Shown: positions 45,282 to 55,565 of the stretch, piece after piece
Numbering within the stretch: the first letter of the stretch is position 1
Layout of the letters: each line of letters opens with the position of its first letter
Assembly: GCA_963796195.1 (NCBI GenBank)
Contig: CAWCKS010000002.1
Span: 1 to 64,000 of the forward strand
From: CAWCKS01 sp963796195
Lineage (GTDB): Bacteria; Pseudomonadota; Alphaproteobacteria; Rhizobiales; Xanthobacteraceae
Direction: 5' to 3'
DNA: 64,000 nt
Made by a program: the position numbers and the translations under genes
Notes under the pieces: model-generated
What the model saw: only the letters and a program-made list of their open reading frames with translations
The model's database searches: none
Told to the model about the DNA's origin: nothing

Positions 45282-45909
45282 ATGGCACGAGCCGAAACCA
45301 TTGGCCTCATCCTCGCCGGAGGGCGAGCGCAGCGCATGGGCGGGCGCGGCAAGGCGTTCCTGTCGCTCGCGGGCGCCAGCCTCGTGCAGCGGGCAATCGC
45401 GCGCCTCGCCCCGCAATGCGACCGTGTCATTATAAATGCCAATCGGGAGCTTGAGCGGTTCGCCGAACTTGACCCTCCCGTGATCAGCGACTCTGTTGCC
45501 GGCTATGCGGGCCCGTTGGCTGGCATTCTTGCCGGACTCGACTGGCTTGCCGACTACGCGCCCGACGCCGTGCTCCTGACCGTGCCGGTCGACGGACCGT
45601 TCTTCCCCGACGATCTTGGCGCAAGATTGCAGGCTGCCGCGAAGTCGAGAGGCGCCGCGATCGCCTGCGCACAATCCGGCGGCCGCCGGCACGGAGATCT
45701 ACGGCCTGTTTTCGGCCGCGCTGCGTGACGACCTGCGCCGCGCGCTGACCGTCGATGGCATCCACAGGGTGGACGAGTGGCTTGGCCGCCATGACGTGGC
45801 GGTCGCCGAATGGCCGATGCAGCCGATCGATCCATTCTTCAACGTGAATACATCAGACGATCTCGCCCTCGCCGAGCAGCATTTGCACGCGCTTGCCAAC
45901 AGGACCTAA
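45282..45909 (+). pseudogene. mobA: Molybdenum cofactor guanylyltransferase MobA (one frameshift)
   Basis: Transfers GMP from GTP to molybdopterin to make the MGD form of the cofactor. The N-terminal nucleotide-binding motif TIGLILAGGRAQRMGGRGKA and the LAGILAGLDWL, VPVDGPFFPDD segments (metal-binding Asp) are in frame one. The frame breaks near 45690 and continues with YGLFSAALRDDLRRALTVDG, HDVAVAEWP and PFFNVNTSDDLALAE, the family C-terminus. Corrected length is about 208 residues. CoxL-type enzymes often use the CMP form instead, so a direct tie to the cox genes 9 kb away is not implied. Confidence 0.88.
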
Positions 45910-45910
45910 A

Positions 45911-46006
45911 GCGCGATGAGATTTGATTGAATCGTCATCGCGCATTAGATTCTTGATTGAGCATGATCTTTCCGGAAAACCGCTTCGCACTTTTCCGGAT
46001 CATGCT
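45911..46006. repeat. Pair of intergenic hairpin repeats
   Basis: First unit GCGCGATGA...TCATCGCGC (45911-45943). Second unit 45960-46006, with arms AGCATGATC/GATCATGCT outside TCCGGAAAA/TTTTCCGGA. Both are near-perfect hairpins and of a type widespread between genes in Bradyrhizobium-like genomes. They sit between mobA and the TusA-like gene. Confidence 0.75.
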
Positions 46007-46029
46007 TTAGGTTGCGGCAGGAAAGCGCC

Positions 46030-46251
46030 ATGGACATTACGCTCGACCTGCGCGGCCTGAAGTGCCCGCTTCCTGCGCTTCGAACCCGCAAGGCGCTGTC
46101 GCAACTAAAAACAGGAGACGTCGCAACGGTCGAATGCACCGACCCGCTGGCGGCAATCGACATTCCGCACCTCGTCGCGCAATGCGGCGATGAGCTTGAA
46201 GAGCAGTCGCGGCACAGCGAGGTGCTGGTGTTCCGGATCCGCAAGCGCTGA
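46030..46251 (+). CDS. TusA-family sulfurtransferase-like protein
   Basis: 73 residues from ATG 46030. LDLRGLKCPLPALRTRKALS carries the invariant CPxP Cys that holds persulfide sulfur; LVAQCGDELEEQS is also family-like. TusA proteins relay sulfur for tRNA thiolation, molybdenum cofactor or sulfur oxidation. It follows mobA after a hairpin repeat, so a role in molybdenum cofactor sulfur supply is possible. A general TusA is the alternative. Confidence 0.88.
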   Translation: MDITLDLRGLKCPLPALRTRKALSQLKTGDVATVECTDPLAAIDIPHLVAQCGDELEEQSRHSEVLVFRIRKR

Positions 46252-46277
46252 AAGGCCAAGCACTGAAAGGTTTTGTC

Positions 46278-46628
46278 ATGATCGACCTTCGCACATTCCT
46301 CGCATGCCTTGCCACATTGCTCGCTTTGACAGCGGCGACCGCGCCGGCGCTGGCGCAAACTTGCAAGCGCGAGGGCACTGATGTGATGTGCGACGACGGC
46401 CGGCGCGGCGTGTGGATCGGCACCTCGATCATCTGGCAGGACGGCACCCGCTCGAGCTCGGTTACGCAGCACCCGAGCGTCATCATCGGCAATAAGCAGT
46501 CGATCCATGTCGGCCAGGGCGTCCTCGTCGGCTCCGGCAACAACGGCAATTCGGTGCCGCTGGATGATCCGAACGCGCCGAACAAGACCCGTTGCGCCAT
46601 CCTCGACGGCGTGTCGTACTGCGATTAA
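46278..46628 (+). CDS. Small secreted protein of unknown function
   Basis: 116 residues with a clear Sec signal peptide (hydrophobic LACLATLLALTAATAP, cleavage after PALA about residue 26). The mature part has four cysteines (QTCKREGTDVMCDD, KTRCAILDGVSYC), suggesting two disulfides. It contains VWIGTSIIWQDGTRSSSVTQ and a Gly/Asn-rich HVGQGVLVGSGNNGN. No family recognised. It converges on otsA with a four-base stop overlap. Confidence 0.75.
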   Translation: MIDLRTFLACLATLLALTAATAPALAQTCKREGTDVMCDDGRRGVWIGTSIIWQDGTRSSSVTQHPSVIIGNKQSIHVGQGVLVGSGNNGNSVPLDDPNAPNKTRCAILDGVSYCD

Positions 46629-48079
46629 TGCACGCGAACATTGCCACGGGCGGCGGCAGTTGCAGCCGGGACCAGCGCCGGCTCCAAGCCGGCAAACGCA
46701 CGCCGCGACGGCGTCTCCTCCAGCGTGCTGACGAACTCGGCGAACCACTGATGAATGGTGTGCGCCTTGAGCTTCGCCATCATCGCTGCCCAGCGTTCGC
46801 GCCGCTCGAGGATCGACATCGTTAGCGCCGTGTACATCGCACGCGCGATCGCATCGATATCGGACGGATTGACGATCAACGCAGCGTCGAGCTCGTTCGC
46901 CGCGCCGGCATAGCGTGACAGCACGAGAACGCCGGGGTCGTCGGGGTTTTGCGCGGCGACATATTCCTTGGCGACCAGATTCATGCCGTCCTGCATCGGC
47001 GTGACAACGCCGATCTGCGCCGAGCGGTAGAACCCGGCGAGCACGTTCTGACCGTAACCCTTGCTGATATAGCGGATCGGGGTCCAGTCGACCTCACCAT
47101 GGCGCCCGTTGACGTCGGTAACGAGGCCGCCAAGCTCGGCCTGCAAACTCTCGTACGCTTCAATTTCGCCACGCGACGGCGTCGCGATCTGCAATAGCGA
47201 CAGCGTCCGCTTGAGCTCGGGATGCATCGTGAACAGCCGATCAAACGCGCAGATCCGGTTGACCAGACCCTTTGAGTAATCGACGCGATCGACGCCGATC
47301 GCGAGCCGCTCGCCGCGCAACGAGAGGCGCAGTCGCGACACGTCCGGATGCATGATCGCACGTGCTGCCAACGACGCAAAGCCATCGACATCGATACCGA
47401 TCGGAAACACCGCAAGTCGCGACAGCCCAAACCGCGAGGTGACGAGGCCATCGTCCACCTCGAGACCGAGTTCCTGGCGAATATAATCCGTGAAGTTCGT
47501 GCAATCATCGTCGGTCTGGAAACCGATCAGGTCATACGCCAGCATCAACTCGATCAGCTGGCGATGGTTCGGGATACGCGCGGCGATGCTGCGCACCGGC
47601 CATGGCGTGTGCAAAAAAAACCCGATCGGCTCGATCACGCCCTGGTGCCGCAACTCGGCGCCGAGCGCGAGGAAATGATAATCCTGAATCCAGTAGACGG
47701 TATCGGGTTTGCGGAAATGCAACAGCGCCTCCGCCACGAAGGCGTTGACCTCGCGGTAGGAGTGATAGTCGTCGGCTGATGCGCGAATCAAATCGCTGCG
47801 CGAATGCAGCGCAGGCCATAGCGCCGAATTGGCGAAGCCTTGATAGTAACCGCCATAATGCGCCGCCGGCAGATCGAGCATCGCGAGCGTGCCGCGGCCG
47901 AGACTCTCGGTCTTGATCGGCGGCGAAGCCTTGCCGTCACAGACGCGACCGCTGGAACCGACCCAGGTCGCGCCACTCCTTTCGACAGCAGGTAGCAGCG
48001 CGGCTGCAAGTCCCCCGGTCATGGGTTCATTCGATTTGGCGCGCGCGATGCGATTTGAGACAACGACCAGATTGTGCAT
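46625..48079 (-). CDS. otsA: Alpha,alpha-trehalose-phosphate synthase (UDP-forming)
   Basis: 484 residues from ATG 48079 (MHNLVVVSNR); upstream in-frame codons lack homology. GT20 glycosyltransferase that makes trehalose-6-phosphate from UDP-glucose and glucose-6-phosphate. Seen: VSNRIARAKSN and MTGGLAAAL (N-terminal phosphate-binding loop), YWIQDYHFLALGAELR, GFFLHTPWP, GVDRVDYSKGLVNRICAFDR, TPMQDGMNLVAKEYVAAQ and DDPGVLVLSRYAGAANEL. Last gene of an MFS, otsB, GH15, otsA set, separated from GH15 by 168 bases that could hold its own promoter. Cytosolic; provides osmotic and desiccation protection. Confidence 0.96.
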   Translation of the reverse strand: MHNLVVVSNRIARAKSNEPMTGGLAAALLPAVERSGATWVGSSGRVCDGKASPPIKTESLGRGTLAMLDLPAAHYGGYYQGFANSALWPALHSRSDLIRASADDYHSYREVNAFVAEALLHFRKPDTVYWIQDYHFLALGAELRHQGVIEPIGFFLHTPWPVRSIAARIPNHRQLIELMLAYDLIGFQTDDDCTNFTDYIRQELGLEVDDGLVTSRFGLSRLAVFPIGIDVDGFASLAARAIMHPDVSRLRLSLRGERLAIGVDRVDYSKGLVNRICAFDRLFTMHPELKRTLSLLQIATPSRGEIEAYESLQAELGGLVTDVNGRHGEVDWTPIRYISKGYGQNVLAGFYRSAQIGVVTPMQDGMNLVAKEYVAAQNPDDPGVLVLSRYAGAANELDAALIVNPSDIDAIARAMYTALTMSILERRERWAAMMAKLKAHTIHQWFAEFVSTLEETPSRRAFAGLEPALVPAATAAARGNVRVH

Positions 48080-48247
48080 AGCTCGGTCCCGCAATTGGCT
48101 ACTAGATAAACTGTTGTTCATAAACAATAGTTCCCGTCCCAATCTTGGACGCGATGGGAGCGAGTTCCGGGCATTTTCTTGAAAAATGGAACTGCGTGCC
48201 TTGCGGCATCACTCAAAGTGAAGAAAACACGCGGAATCTAATAAAAT

Positions 48248-50038
48248 TCAGCCGCGCCAGTAGCGGTCTTCCCAGCTCCGCGACAATTTCATGCCCGTCA
48301 AAATCAATCCGGCCATCGAATAGGTTTGCGGAAAATTTCCGCACAATGCGCCCGACGTCGGATCGACATCTTCGGACAGCAATCCATACCGATTGCGGCT
48401 TGCCAAGGCGTCGACAAACAAATCGCGTGCTTCGTCCTTGCGGCCAAGCTCCCACCACGCATCGATCAGCCAGAAGCGGCAGATCAGGAACGCCGTCACC
48501 GGCAGACCAAAATCATCGGCCGTCGCATAGCGCATCACGTGCTTCTCGCGCACCAGCTCCTTTTCCATGGCGGCGACTGTACTGACGAAGCGCGGATCAT
48601 CGACCTCGCAAACGCCGAGATCGGGCAACAGCAACACGCTGGCGTCGAGATCGTCGGATCCGAACGCCGCGGTGAACGCCTTGCGCTTCGGATTCCATGC
48701 ACGCTCGAGCAGTTCGTGATGCAAAGGATCGGCCTTCGCATTCCAGTAGCTGACCCGATCCTGCAGACCCAGCCGGTTCGCGATTGCCGAAAGGCGATTC
48801 ATACCCGCCCAGCACATCGCCGACGAATGGGTGTGGATGCGCTGACGACCACGATATTCCCAGATGCCGGCGTCGGGCACGAGCGACACCTTGTCGGCCT
48901 TTTCGCCAAGCGTCTCGAGCAGCCCGAACAGGCTCTCGTCGCCCGGCTTGGGCAGCCGGCGATCGAAGAACAGCGGCAAGGCCGCGAGAATGACGCTGCC
49001 GTAGGTATCGTGTTGAACCTGATCGACAGCAGCGTTGCCGATCCGCACCGGGCCGTCGCCGCGATAACCCTTGAGATCAGTCGCGATCCGCTCCTCAAGC
49101 GAAAGGTTCGGGACCACACTATAGACCGGTTTGAGCGGACCATCGCGGTTCGCCGCGATCGACAGCGTGAAGCCGATGAAATCTTCCATCGTCTGGGTGG
49201 CGCCGACACGGTTGAGCGCCTTGACCACAAAGTAGGCGTCGCGCAGCCAGCAGAAGCGATAGTCCCAGGTGCGCCCCGACCCGGGCGCTTCCGGGATTGA
49301 CGTCGTGTGGGCGGCGACGACGCCGCCGGTCTCCTCAAAATTGGACAGCTTCAGCGTGATCGCCGCGCGGATGATCGCTTCCTGCCATTCATAGGAAATG
49401 TAGAGACGCCGCACCCAGTCGCGCCAGTAGTCGCGCGTCTGCTCCGCGAAAGACGTCGCGGTCGCGGCGAGGTCGCCGGAAAACGGCTCATCCGGACCAA
49501 ACACGAGGTGCAACGGGCGCGTGATAACGAATGGCGTTTCGTTCTGGATCAGCGACAGCGGCGCGTCGGTCGTGACGCGCATCGCCGCATCGCCCTCGAC
49601 GTAGCGGATATGATTGCTGCCGAGCAACGGCTGTGCAAACGGCTTGCCGTAGGAATGAGTCGGCCGGATCCTGATGGTGATCAGCGGCAGGCCCTTGACC
49701 GGTTCGATAATGCGGAACAGCTGCACCGGGCGAAACACGCGGCCGTATTGGCGGAAGCGCGGCGCGAAGTCGGTGATCCTCACCGCGTTGCCACGTGCGT
49801 CAGTCAGGACCGTCGATACAAGCGCCGTGTTACGGACGTACTCCGATTGATAGTCCGCCAGATTATCCAGCACGACATCGCTAAATCCCTTCTCCTCGTC
49901 GCCGGCAACGAGGCGCGAGAACATCGGATTGGCGTCGAAATTCGGAAAGCACCACCACACCAGCCGCGACATCGGATTTACCAGCGCGGCCGTGCGGCAA
50001 TTGCCGATCACAGCAAGGTCGAGACCATGATCGATCAT
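48248..50038 (-). CDS. Glycoside hydrolase family 15 protein (glucoamylase/trehalase-like)
   Basis: 596 residues, full length. Family 15 (alpha/alpha)6 barrel features: GNCRTAALVNPMSRLVWWCF near the N-terminus, SGRTWDYRFCWLRDAYFVVK, ALNRVGATQTMEDF, GDGPVRIGNAAVDQVQHDTY and the catalytic Glu region PDAGIWEYRG followed by HTHSSAMCWAGMNR. Bacterial members act on maltose, isomaltose or trehalose. Its start overlaps otsB by four bases, so it is co-translated with trehalose-phosphatase and a trehalose-related function (turnover or control) is likely. No signal peptide, so cytosolic. Confidence 0.92.
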   Translation of the reverse strand: MIDHGLDLAVIGNCRTAALVNPMSRLVWWCFPNFDANPMFSRLVAGDEEKGFSDVVLDNLADYQSEYVRNTALVSTVLTDARGNAVRITDFAPRFRQYGRVFRPVQLFRIIEPVKGLPLITIRIRPTHSYGKPFAQPLLGSNHIRYVEGDAAMRVTTDAPLSLIQNETPFVITRPLHLVFGPDEPFSGDLAATATSFAEQTRDYWRDWVRRLYISYEWQEAIIRAAITLKLSNFEETGGVVAAHTTSIPEAPGSGRTWDYRFCWLRDAYFVVKALNRVGATQTMEDFIGFTLSIAANRDGPLKPVYSVVPNLSLEERIATDLKGYRGDGPVRIGNAAVDQVQHDTYGSVILAALPLFFDRRLPKPGDESLFGLLETLGEKADKVSLVPDAGIWEYRGRQRIHTHSSAMCWAGMNRLSAIANRLGLQDRVSYWNAKADPLHHELLERAWNPKRKAFTAAFGSDDLDASVLLLPDLGVCEVDDPRFVSTVAAMEKELVREKHVMRYATADDFGLPVTAFLICRFWLIDAWWELGRKDEARDLFVDALASRNRYGLLSEDVDPTSGALCGNFPQTYSMAGLILTGMKLSRSWEDRYWRG

Positions 50039-50838
50039 TGCGGGGCGACCTCGCGCTCTGCGAGTCCGGCGAGCCAGCGCCGGACATCGCGCGGCCGGCC
50101 AAATTGACCCGCAACGCCGCGCGCCTTGCGACCGACCGAGAACGACAATCCTGCGAGGTCGGGTATGATGGCAAACACCGCATCGTCAGTAACGTCGTCG
50201 CCAAAGAACACGGGACAACGTCCCGCGAACGGAACATGCGTCATCAACTCGCGTACGCCGGACGCCTTGGAAAATCCCGAAGGCTTGATTTCGACCACAC
50301 GTTTTCCCGGCAGCACGTCGATCGGCGCTTCCGACAATTCGCTTCTGATCGCGGCCACGCGGGCGAAGATCGCAGGTTCGAACTCGATGGCCTGACGATA
50401 ATGGATTGCAAGCGAGTAGCCCTTGTCTTCGATCAGGATCCGATCGCTCATCTCGCCAATCGCGGCAAACCTGCGCTTCAACTCACGACTCATCGGATAG
50501 GCGCCAACAGCACACGCCTTCGATGTCGGCGATACCCGCAACTCGGCGCCGTGGCCACCAATCGCGGGCAGCGCCAGGGGTGCGAAGATGCGATCGATGT
50601 CGACGATCGAACGACCGCTGACAAAGGCCACGGCACCATCGGTGAGTTCGAACAGGCGCTGCAACGTGCCTCGCAAGCCCCTGGGCACGACCACTGCGTC
50701 GGGCATCGGAGCGAGATCGAGCAACGTGCCGTCGATGTCGAACAGGAATGCGCAACGGTTCAGCGGAGGCAAAACCGGTTGCAGCGCCGGACCATGCGAC
50801 GCCGTCAGCGTCTCGAAGATGAAATCAATGTCTGCCAT
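50035..50838 (-). CDS. otsB: Trehalose-6-phosphate phosphatase
   Basis: 267 residues, HAD superfamily. Motif I FLFDIDGTLLDLAP gives the nucleophile and acid Asp; VAFVSGRSIVDIDRIFAPL, VLPGKRVVEIKPSGFSKASG and motif IV PVFFGDDVTDDAVFAII complete the site. It releases free trehalose. Overlaps the GH15 start by four bases and begins five bases after the MFS stop, so MFS, otsB and GH15 form an operon. Confidence 0.95.
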   Translation of the reverse strand: MADIDFIFETLTASHGPALQPVLPPLNRCAFLFDIDGTLLDLAPMPDAVVVPRGLRGTLQRLFELTDGAVAFVSGRSIVDIDRIFAPLALPAIGGHGAELRVSPTSKACAVGAYPMSRELKRRFAAIGEMSDRILIEDKGYSLAIHYRQAIEFEPAIFARVAAIRSELSEAPIDVLPGKRVVEIKPSGFSKASGVRELMTHVPFAGRCPVFFGDDVTDDAVFAIIPDLAGLSFSVGRKARGVAGQFGRPRDVRRWLAGLAEREVAPQ

Positions 50839-50843
50839 GCTGC

Positions 50844-52362
50844 CTAGTCGACTGCGGCTAACGGCCGCGCCACGTCTTCAAGCGGCCTACGCTCGCTGGC
50901 AACACAAAGACGCCATGCCAACCCTGCCGCTGCGATCATAAGGATTGATCCAAAAAGATATCCCGCAAAAACACTGTTGCGTGAGCCTGATTCGATCAGC
51001 ACGCCAAACAGCGCCGGACCGATGATGCCGCCGATGCCGGTGCCAACGGCATAGAACAGCGCGATGGCGAGAGCCCGCACCTCGAGCGGAAAGGTTTCGC
51101 TAACGGTCAGATAGGCCGCGCTCGCCGCGGGTGACGCGAAGAAGAACACGACCATCCAGGCAATCGTCTGCGTCTGCGCCGACAGCGCACCGATCGAGAA
51201 CAGGTAGCCTGAGAGTGCGAGCAGTACGCCGGACACAGCATAAGTCAAGGTAATCATGACGCGTCGACCGAGCGTGTCGAACAATCGCCCAAGCAGCAGA
51301 GGGCCCAAAAAATTCCCCGCGGCGAATGGCAGGATGTAAAGGCCGATACGATCGGTCGCGATGCCGAAGAAATCGGTCAGCACCAAGGCATAGGTGAAAA
51401 AGATCGCATTGTAGAAGAAGGCCTGCGCGGCCATCAGCCCAAGGCCCAGTACCGCGCGTGAGCGGTAGGAATGAACAATGATATGGACGAACTCGGCGAG
51501 CGGCGTGGTGCGGCGCTGCCGCATACGTAATCCGCAATAGCTGTTCTCTTTCACCATCGGTCAACGGTTGGCCGGCGCGCTGCTCGATGTCGTCGACGAT
51601 TGCGGCTGCATGGGCGGCGTCGCCATGGATCACGAGCCAGCGCGGGCTCTCCGGAATCCAGAAGCGCATGACGAAGACGATCAGACCGAGGGCCGCACCG
51701 ATGAGGAAACACAGGCGCCAGCCGATTTCGGGATCGAGCAGCGCGGGGTTCAGCAGCACCGTGGTCGCCGCTGCGCCGAGCGCGGCGCCGACCCAGAAGG
51801 TGCCGTTAATGGCAAGATCGGTCCAGCCGCGATAGCGCGCCGGGATGAATTCCTGGATAGTCGAGTTGATCGCGGTGTATTCGCCGCCGATGCCGGCCCC
51901 GGTCAAAAAACGGAACAGCATGTAGCTCGGGGCGCTCCACGAAAACGCGGTGGCGGCGGTTGCGAGCAGATAGATCGCGAGCGTGGTGAAGAACAGTTTT
52001 GTTCGGCCGAACCTGTCAGTCAGCCAGCCAAAGCCAACCGCACCGAGCACCGCGCCAGCGAGATAGCCGCTGTTGGCGAGTCCAACGTCGACATTGCTCA
52101 ACTGCAGTACCGGGCTCTGCTTCAGCGCACCCGACACCGAGCCGGCCAGCGTCACCTCGAGCCCGTCGAGAATCCAGGTCACGCCGAGCGCCACCACGAC
52201 GAGGGTGTGGAACGAACTCCAGCTCAAACGGTCCAGCCGCGCCGGGATATCGGTTGTCACCAGACCCACAGAGGTGCGTGCGTCGCTTGGACGGATTTCC
52301 GTTTGCAGATCGGTGGAATCTGAGCCGGCAGATAATGCTTTCGCGGCGCGCGGCACGGCCAT
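50844..52362 (-). pseudogene. MFS transporter, sugar/metabolite-H+ symporter type (one frameshift)
   Basis: Twelve-helix major facilitator. The N-terminal half (52362 to about 51535) has GVTWILDGLEVTLAGSVSGA, GWLTDRFGRTKLFF (loop 2-3 signature) and FLTGAGIGGEYTAINSTIQE. After a break near 51535 a second frame gives the C-terminal six helices, including GRLFDTLGRRVMITLTYAVS. Corrected length is about 500 residues. Membership of the operon with trehalose genes suggests a compatible-solute or sugar substrate, though this subfamily also moves organic acids. Confidence 0.85.
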
Positions 52363-52455
52363 GCCTCGCCTCCCGGCTCAAGGACTTGCCAAAGAGTGTT
52401 TAACGCGGCAGTCCGCAGTTCGGTTCCATCGGAAAAACCTCGTCGTTTCAGCGAC

Positions 52456-54498
52456 TTATGCGGCGCGAATGGTCGCCATGAACTGATCGAGCTCCTGGCG
52501 CAGGCGGCCGCTCTCGACCGACAGGGTCTTAGCCGAGTTCAGCACCTCCGACGAGGCCGAACCGGTTTCGGTGGCGCCGCGATTGACCTCGGTAATGTTC
52601 AAGGCGACGTCCTGAGTGCTTTTCGCAACGTTCTGCACATTGCGCGCGATTTCCTGGGTCGCGCTTCCCTGCTGCTCGACGGCCGTGGTGATCTGCGAGG
52701 CGATGCTCGACACCCGTCCGATGGTCTCGACGATCTGCTTGATCGCGGCGACCGATTCCGCGGTCGCGATCTGCATGCTGGAGATCTGCCCGGAGATTTC
52801 GTCGGTCGCCTTCGCGGTCTGGCTCGCGAGCGTCTTGACCTCGGAGGCCACCACAGCAAAGCCGCGCCCGGCCTCGCCCGCACGAGCCGCTTCAATTGTG
52901 GCGTTCAAGGCCAGCAGGTTGGTCTGCTCGGCAATCGCGTTGATCAGCTTGACCACCTCGCCGATCTGCTGGGCGGCATGCGACAGCTTGCCGATACGCG
53001 TATCGGTGTCGCGGGCCTGTGACACCGCGCCTTCGGCAATGACACTCAACTCGCGCACCTGGCGGCCGATGTCATCGATCGAAGCGGACAGCTCTTCGGT
53101 CGCACCGGCGACGGACTGAACGCTCGACGATGCCTCTTCGGAGGCGCTCGCGACAGTTCCCGACAGGTTCTGCGTGGTCTCAGCGGTTCGCGTCAGCATG
53201 CCCGCCGCGCCTTCGAGCTCGCGCGCAGACGCTGCGACATTGCCGACGATCGCGCCGACCGCAGCTTCGAAATCATCGGCAAACTTGCCAAGCTCGACCC
53301 GCCGGGCTTCGGCTGCGCCGCGATTCTTCTCCTCCTGCTCGGCCGCTTCGCGCGCCGCCTTGGCCACCGCCTGGACCTTGAACTCCTCGACCGCGGCAGC
53401 CATTTGGCCGATCTCGTCCTTGCGGCCAAGCCCCGGCAGCACAACCTCGAAATTGCCGGATGCGAGTTCGCGCATTGCCGCGCACATCTTGCGCATCGAC
53501 GACGACAAACCGCCGCCGAGCGCCAGCGCCAGCACCACGCCGAAAACGAAGCCGCCCGCGCCAAACATCGTGATGCGCTGCTTGGTGTTGGTAATCGTTG
53601 CATTGGCAGCCGCCTCGGATTTGTCCTGGGCTGACGCAAGATCGTCCTTCAGCACCTTTGAATCGCCGATGATCCGTTCCGCTGTCGTCGACAGGTCGGA
53701 TGCCAGCGTGTTGATGGTGCGGGTGTTCTCGACAAGAACACCGAAGCCGTCGCTGAACTGTTCGAGCTGCTGGGCAATATCCTTGATGATCGGAACGAGC
53801 TTTTCGTTGCTCGACGTGACCTGCTTGAACGCGTTCTGCACGAACTTGATACGCGCCTGGGTGCTGGTACCCGACGATGCATCTGGCTTGGCGACGAAGT
53901 TGTTGGCCAGCGACGACGCCGTGAGATACTGGCCAAGCACGTTCTTGGCCGCGGTTTGGAGGTCGGCCTGTTCTTCGGCGCCCGCCGTCTCGACCAGCTT
54001 CTCCAGCGAATAGCGCACCTTGCTACCGCCGTAACCGACCCGGTCGGCCGCGATCTGGCTATTGGCCTTGATCAAATCGACGATTTTCGCAAGTGACGCG
54101 GACATCCCATCGACGTCCTTCGACAGCGAGGCGATCTGCTCGCGTTGCTCCGCGCTGGTCTCCTGTGCCTTGAACTGGTCGATCGCGGCGCGCAAGCGGG
54201 CCTGGGCATCGAGTGCCGACTTGCCGTCATCCTCGCTGCGGGAGAGGATGTAGAGCTGGGTCGCCGACTGGAACGAGCCGAGCTCGCGGTCGACGGAAGC
54301 TGCCATGCTCGACGCGGCGACGCCCTGACGGTAGGACATCACGCTGCTTGTGATGCTTTCGAAGCCGAGATAGGCCGTCGCGATGCTGGCGGCGAAAATC
54401 GCGAGCACGACGACAAAGCCAAGAATGATTTTCCAGCGAAACGACAGGTTGGAAAGCAAGGTCAATTTCAAACGGAAGGGGCGAAAGCGCACGGGCAT
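52456..54498 (-). CDS. Methyl-accepting chemotaxis protein
   Basis: 680 residues from ATG 54498. First membrane helix about residues 18-40 (WKIILGFVVVLAIFAASIA), then a long helical periplasmic sensor domain, a second helix (MFGAGGFVFGVVLALALGGG), a HAMP linker (MCAAMRELASGNFEVVLPGL) and the cytoplasmic signalling helices with the hairpin tip EQTNLLALNATIEAARAGEA followed by GRGFAVVASEVKTLASQT. It signals to CheA/CheW. The ligand is unknown. Monocistronic, with 93 bases to the MFS gene. Confidence 0.94.
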   Translation of the reverse strand: MPVRFRPFRLKLTLLSNLSFRWKIILGFVVVLAIFAASIATAYLGFESITSSVMSYRQGVAASSMAASVDRELGSFQSATQLYILSRSEDDGKSALDAQARLRAAIDQFKAQETSAEQREQIASLSKDVDGMSASLAKIVDLIKANSQIAADRVGYGGSKVRYSLEKLVETAGAEEQADLQTAAKNVLGQYLTASSLANNFVAKPDASSGTSTQARIKFVQNAFKQVTSSNEKLVPIIKDIAQQLEQFSDGFGVLVENTRTINTLASDLSTTAERIIGDSKVLKDDLASAQDKSEAAANATITNTKQRITMFGAGGFVFGVVLALALGGGLSSSMRKMCAAMRELASGNFEVVLPGLGRKDEIGQMAAAVEEFKVQAVAKAAREAAEQEEKNRGAAEARRVELGKFADDFEAAVGAIVGNVAASARELEGAAGMLTRTAETTQNLSGTVASASEEASSSVQSVAGATEELSASIDDIGRQVRELSVIAEGAVSQARDTDTRIGKLSHAAQQIGEVVKLINAIAEQTNLLALNATIEAARAGEAGRGFAVVASEVKTLASQTAKATDEISGQISSMQIATAESVAAIKQIVETIGRVSSIASQITTAVEQQGSATQEIARNVQNVAKSTQDVALNITEVNRGATETGSASSEVLNSAKTLSVESGRLRQELDQFMATIRAA

Positions 54499-54984
54499 GG
54501 CCTGTCCTGGGGTTTTGAGGGCCGCGCGGCGCCACACGCAACGTGTGCAACACCTGCTTCTGCTGGCGCGACCCCGTCTCGAAATGCGGGCAAATCGTCA
54601 CATCACGGGTGCCAAAATACCGAGCAAACGATAACGACGCGTAAACCACGCGCGCCGCGCATGGCCACTGGTAAGCCATTCCCCAACATGGTGATTTGCG
54701 CGCTGGCATGCCCACATTGCGCTGCAGCAAGATCGGCCGAGTCCCGCTCACCTGATGCGCAATGGAGAGGGAAAACGATGGCTTGCGTCGGCGGCTCCGC
54801 GGGCCAAAGGTCGTCCGCACAATTCGAGCCGGTCATTATTCCGGCTCCGTCGTGGGCGCAGCTCATAATGATTTTTTTGCGACAGACGAAAATCTAATTG
54901 AATTGCTTTGCAAGCAGCGGCCTACTCCAATGCAATCAAGAAACGCTGCCCGCGGAAACGTCTTAAAGTCCTGAGGAGGATCGA
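54499..54984. other. Divergent intergenic region between chemotaxis receptor and coxS
   Basis: No convincing gene; short frames here lack protein-like composition. The 3' part turns AT-rich (ATAATGATTTTTTTG near 54866-54880), a likely promoter area for coxSLM. A strong ribosome site GAGGAGG at 54973-54979 belongs to coxS. Confidence 0.5.
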
Positions 54985-55470
<486 letters not shown>

Positions 55471-55565
55471 CGACCGCGTTCTTCGATCGTCGACAATCCA
55501 ACGCATTTTTTGGCTGCACGCGCGAAAACGAACGCGCGATCCGCGGCCCGACAGGGAGAGACACC

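Noticed and set aside
54603..54866. Minus-strand open frame between chemotaxis receptor and coxS
   Set aside because: Composition is not protein-like and it lies in a divergent promoter region. The plus-strand frame at 54762-54974 is likewise unsupported.
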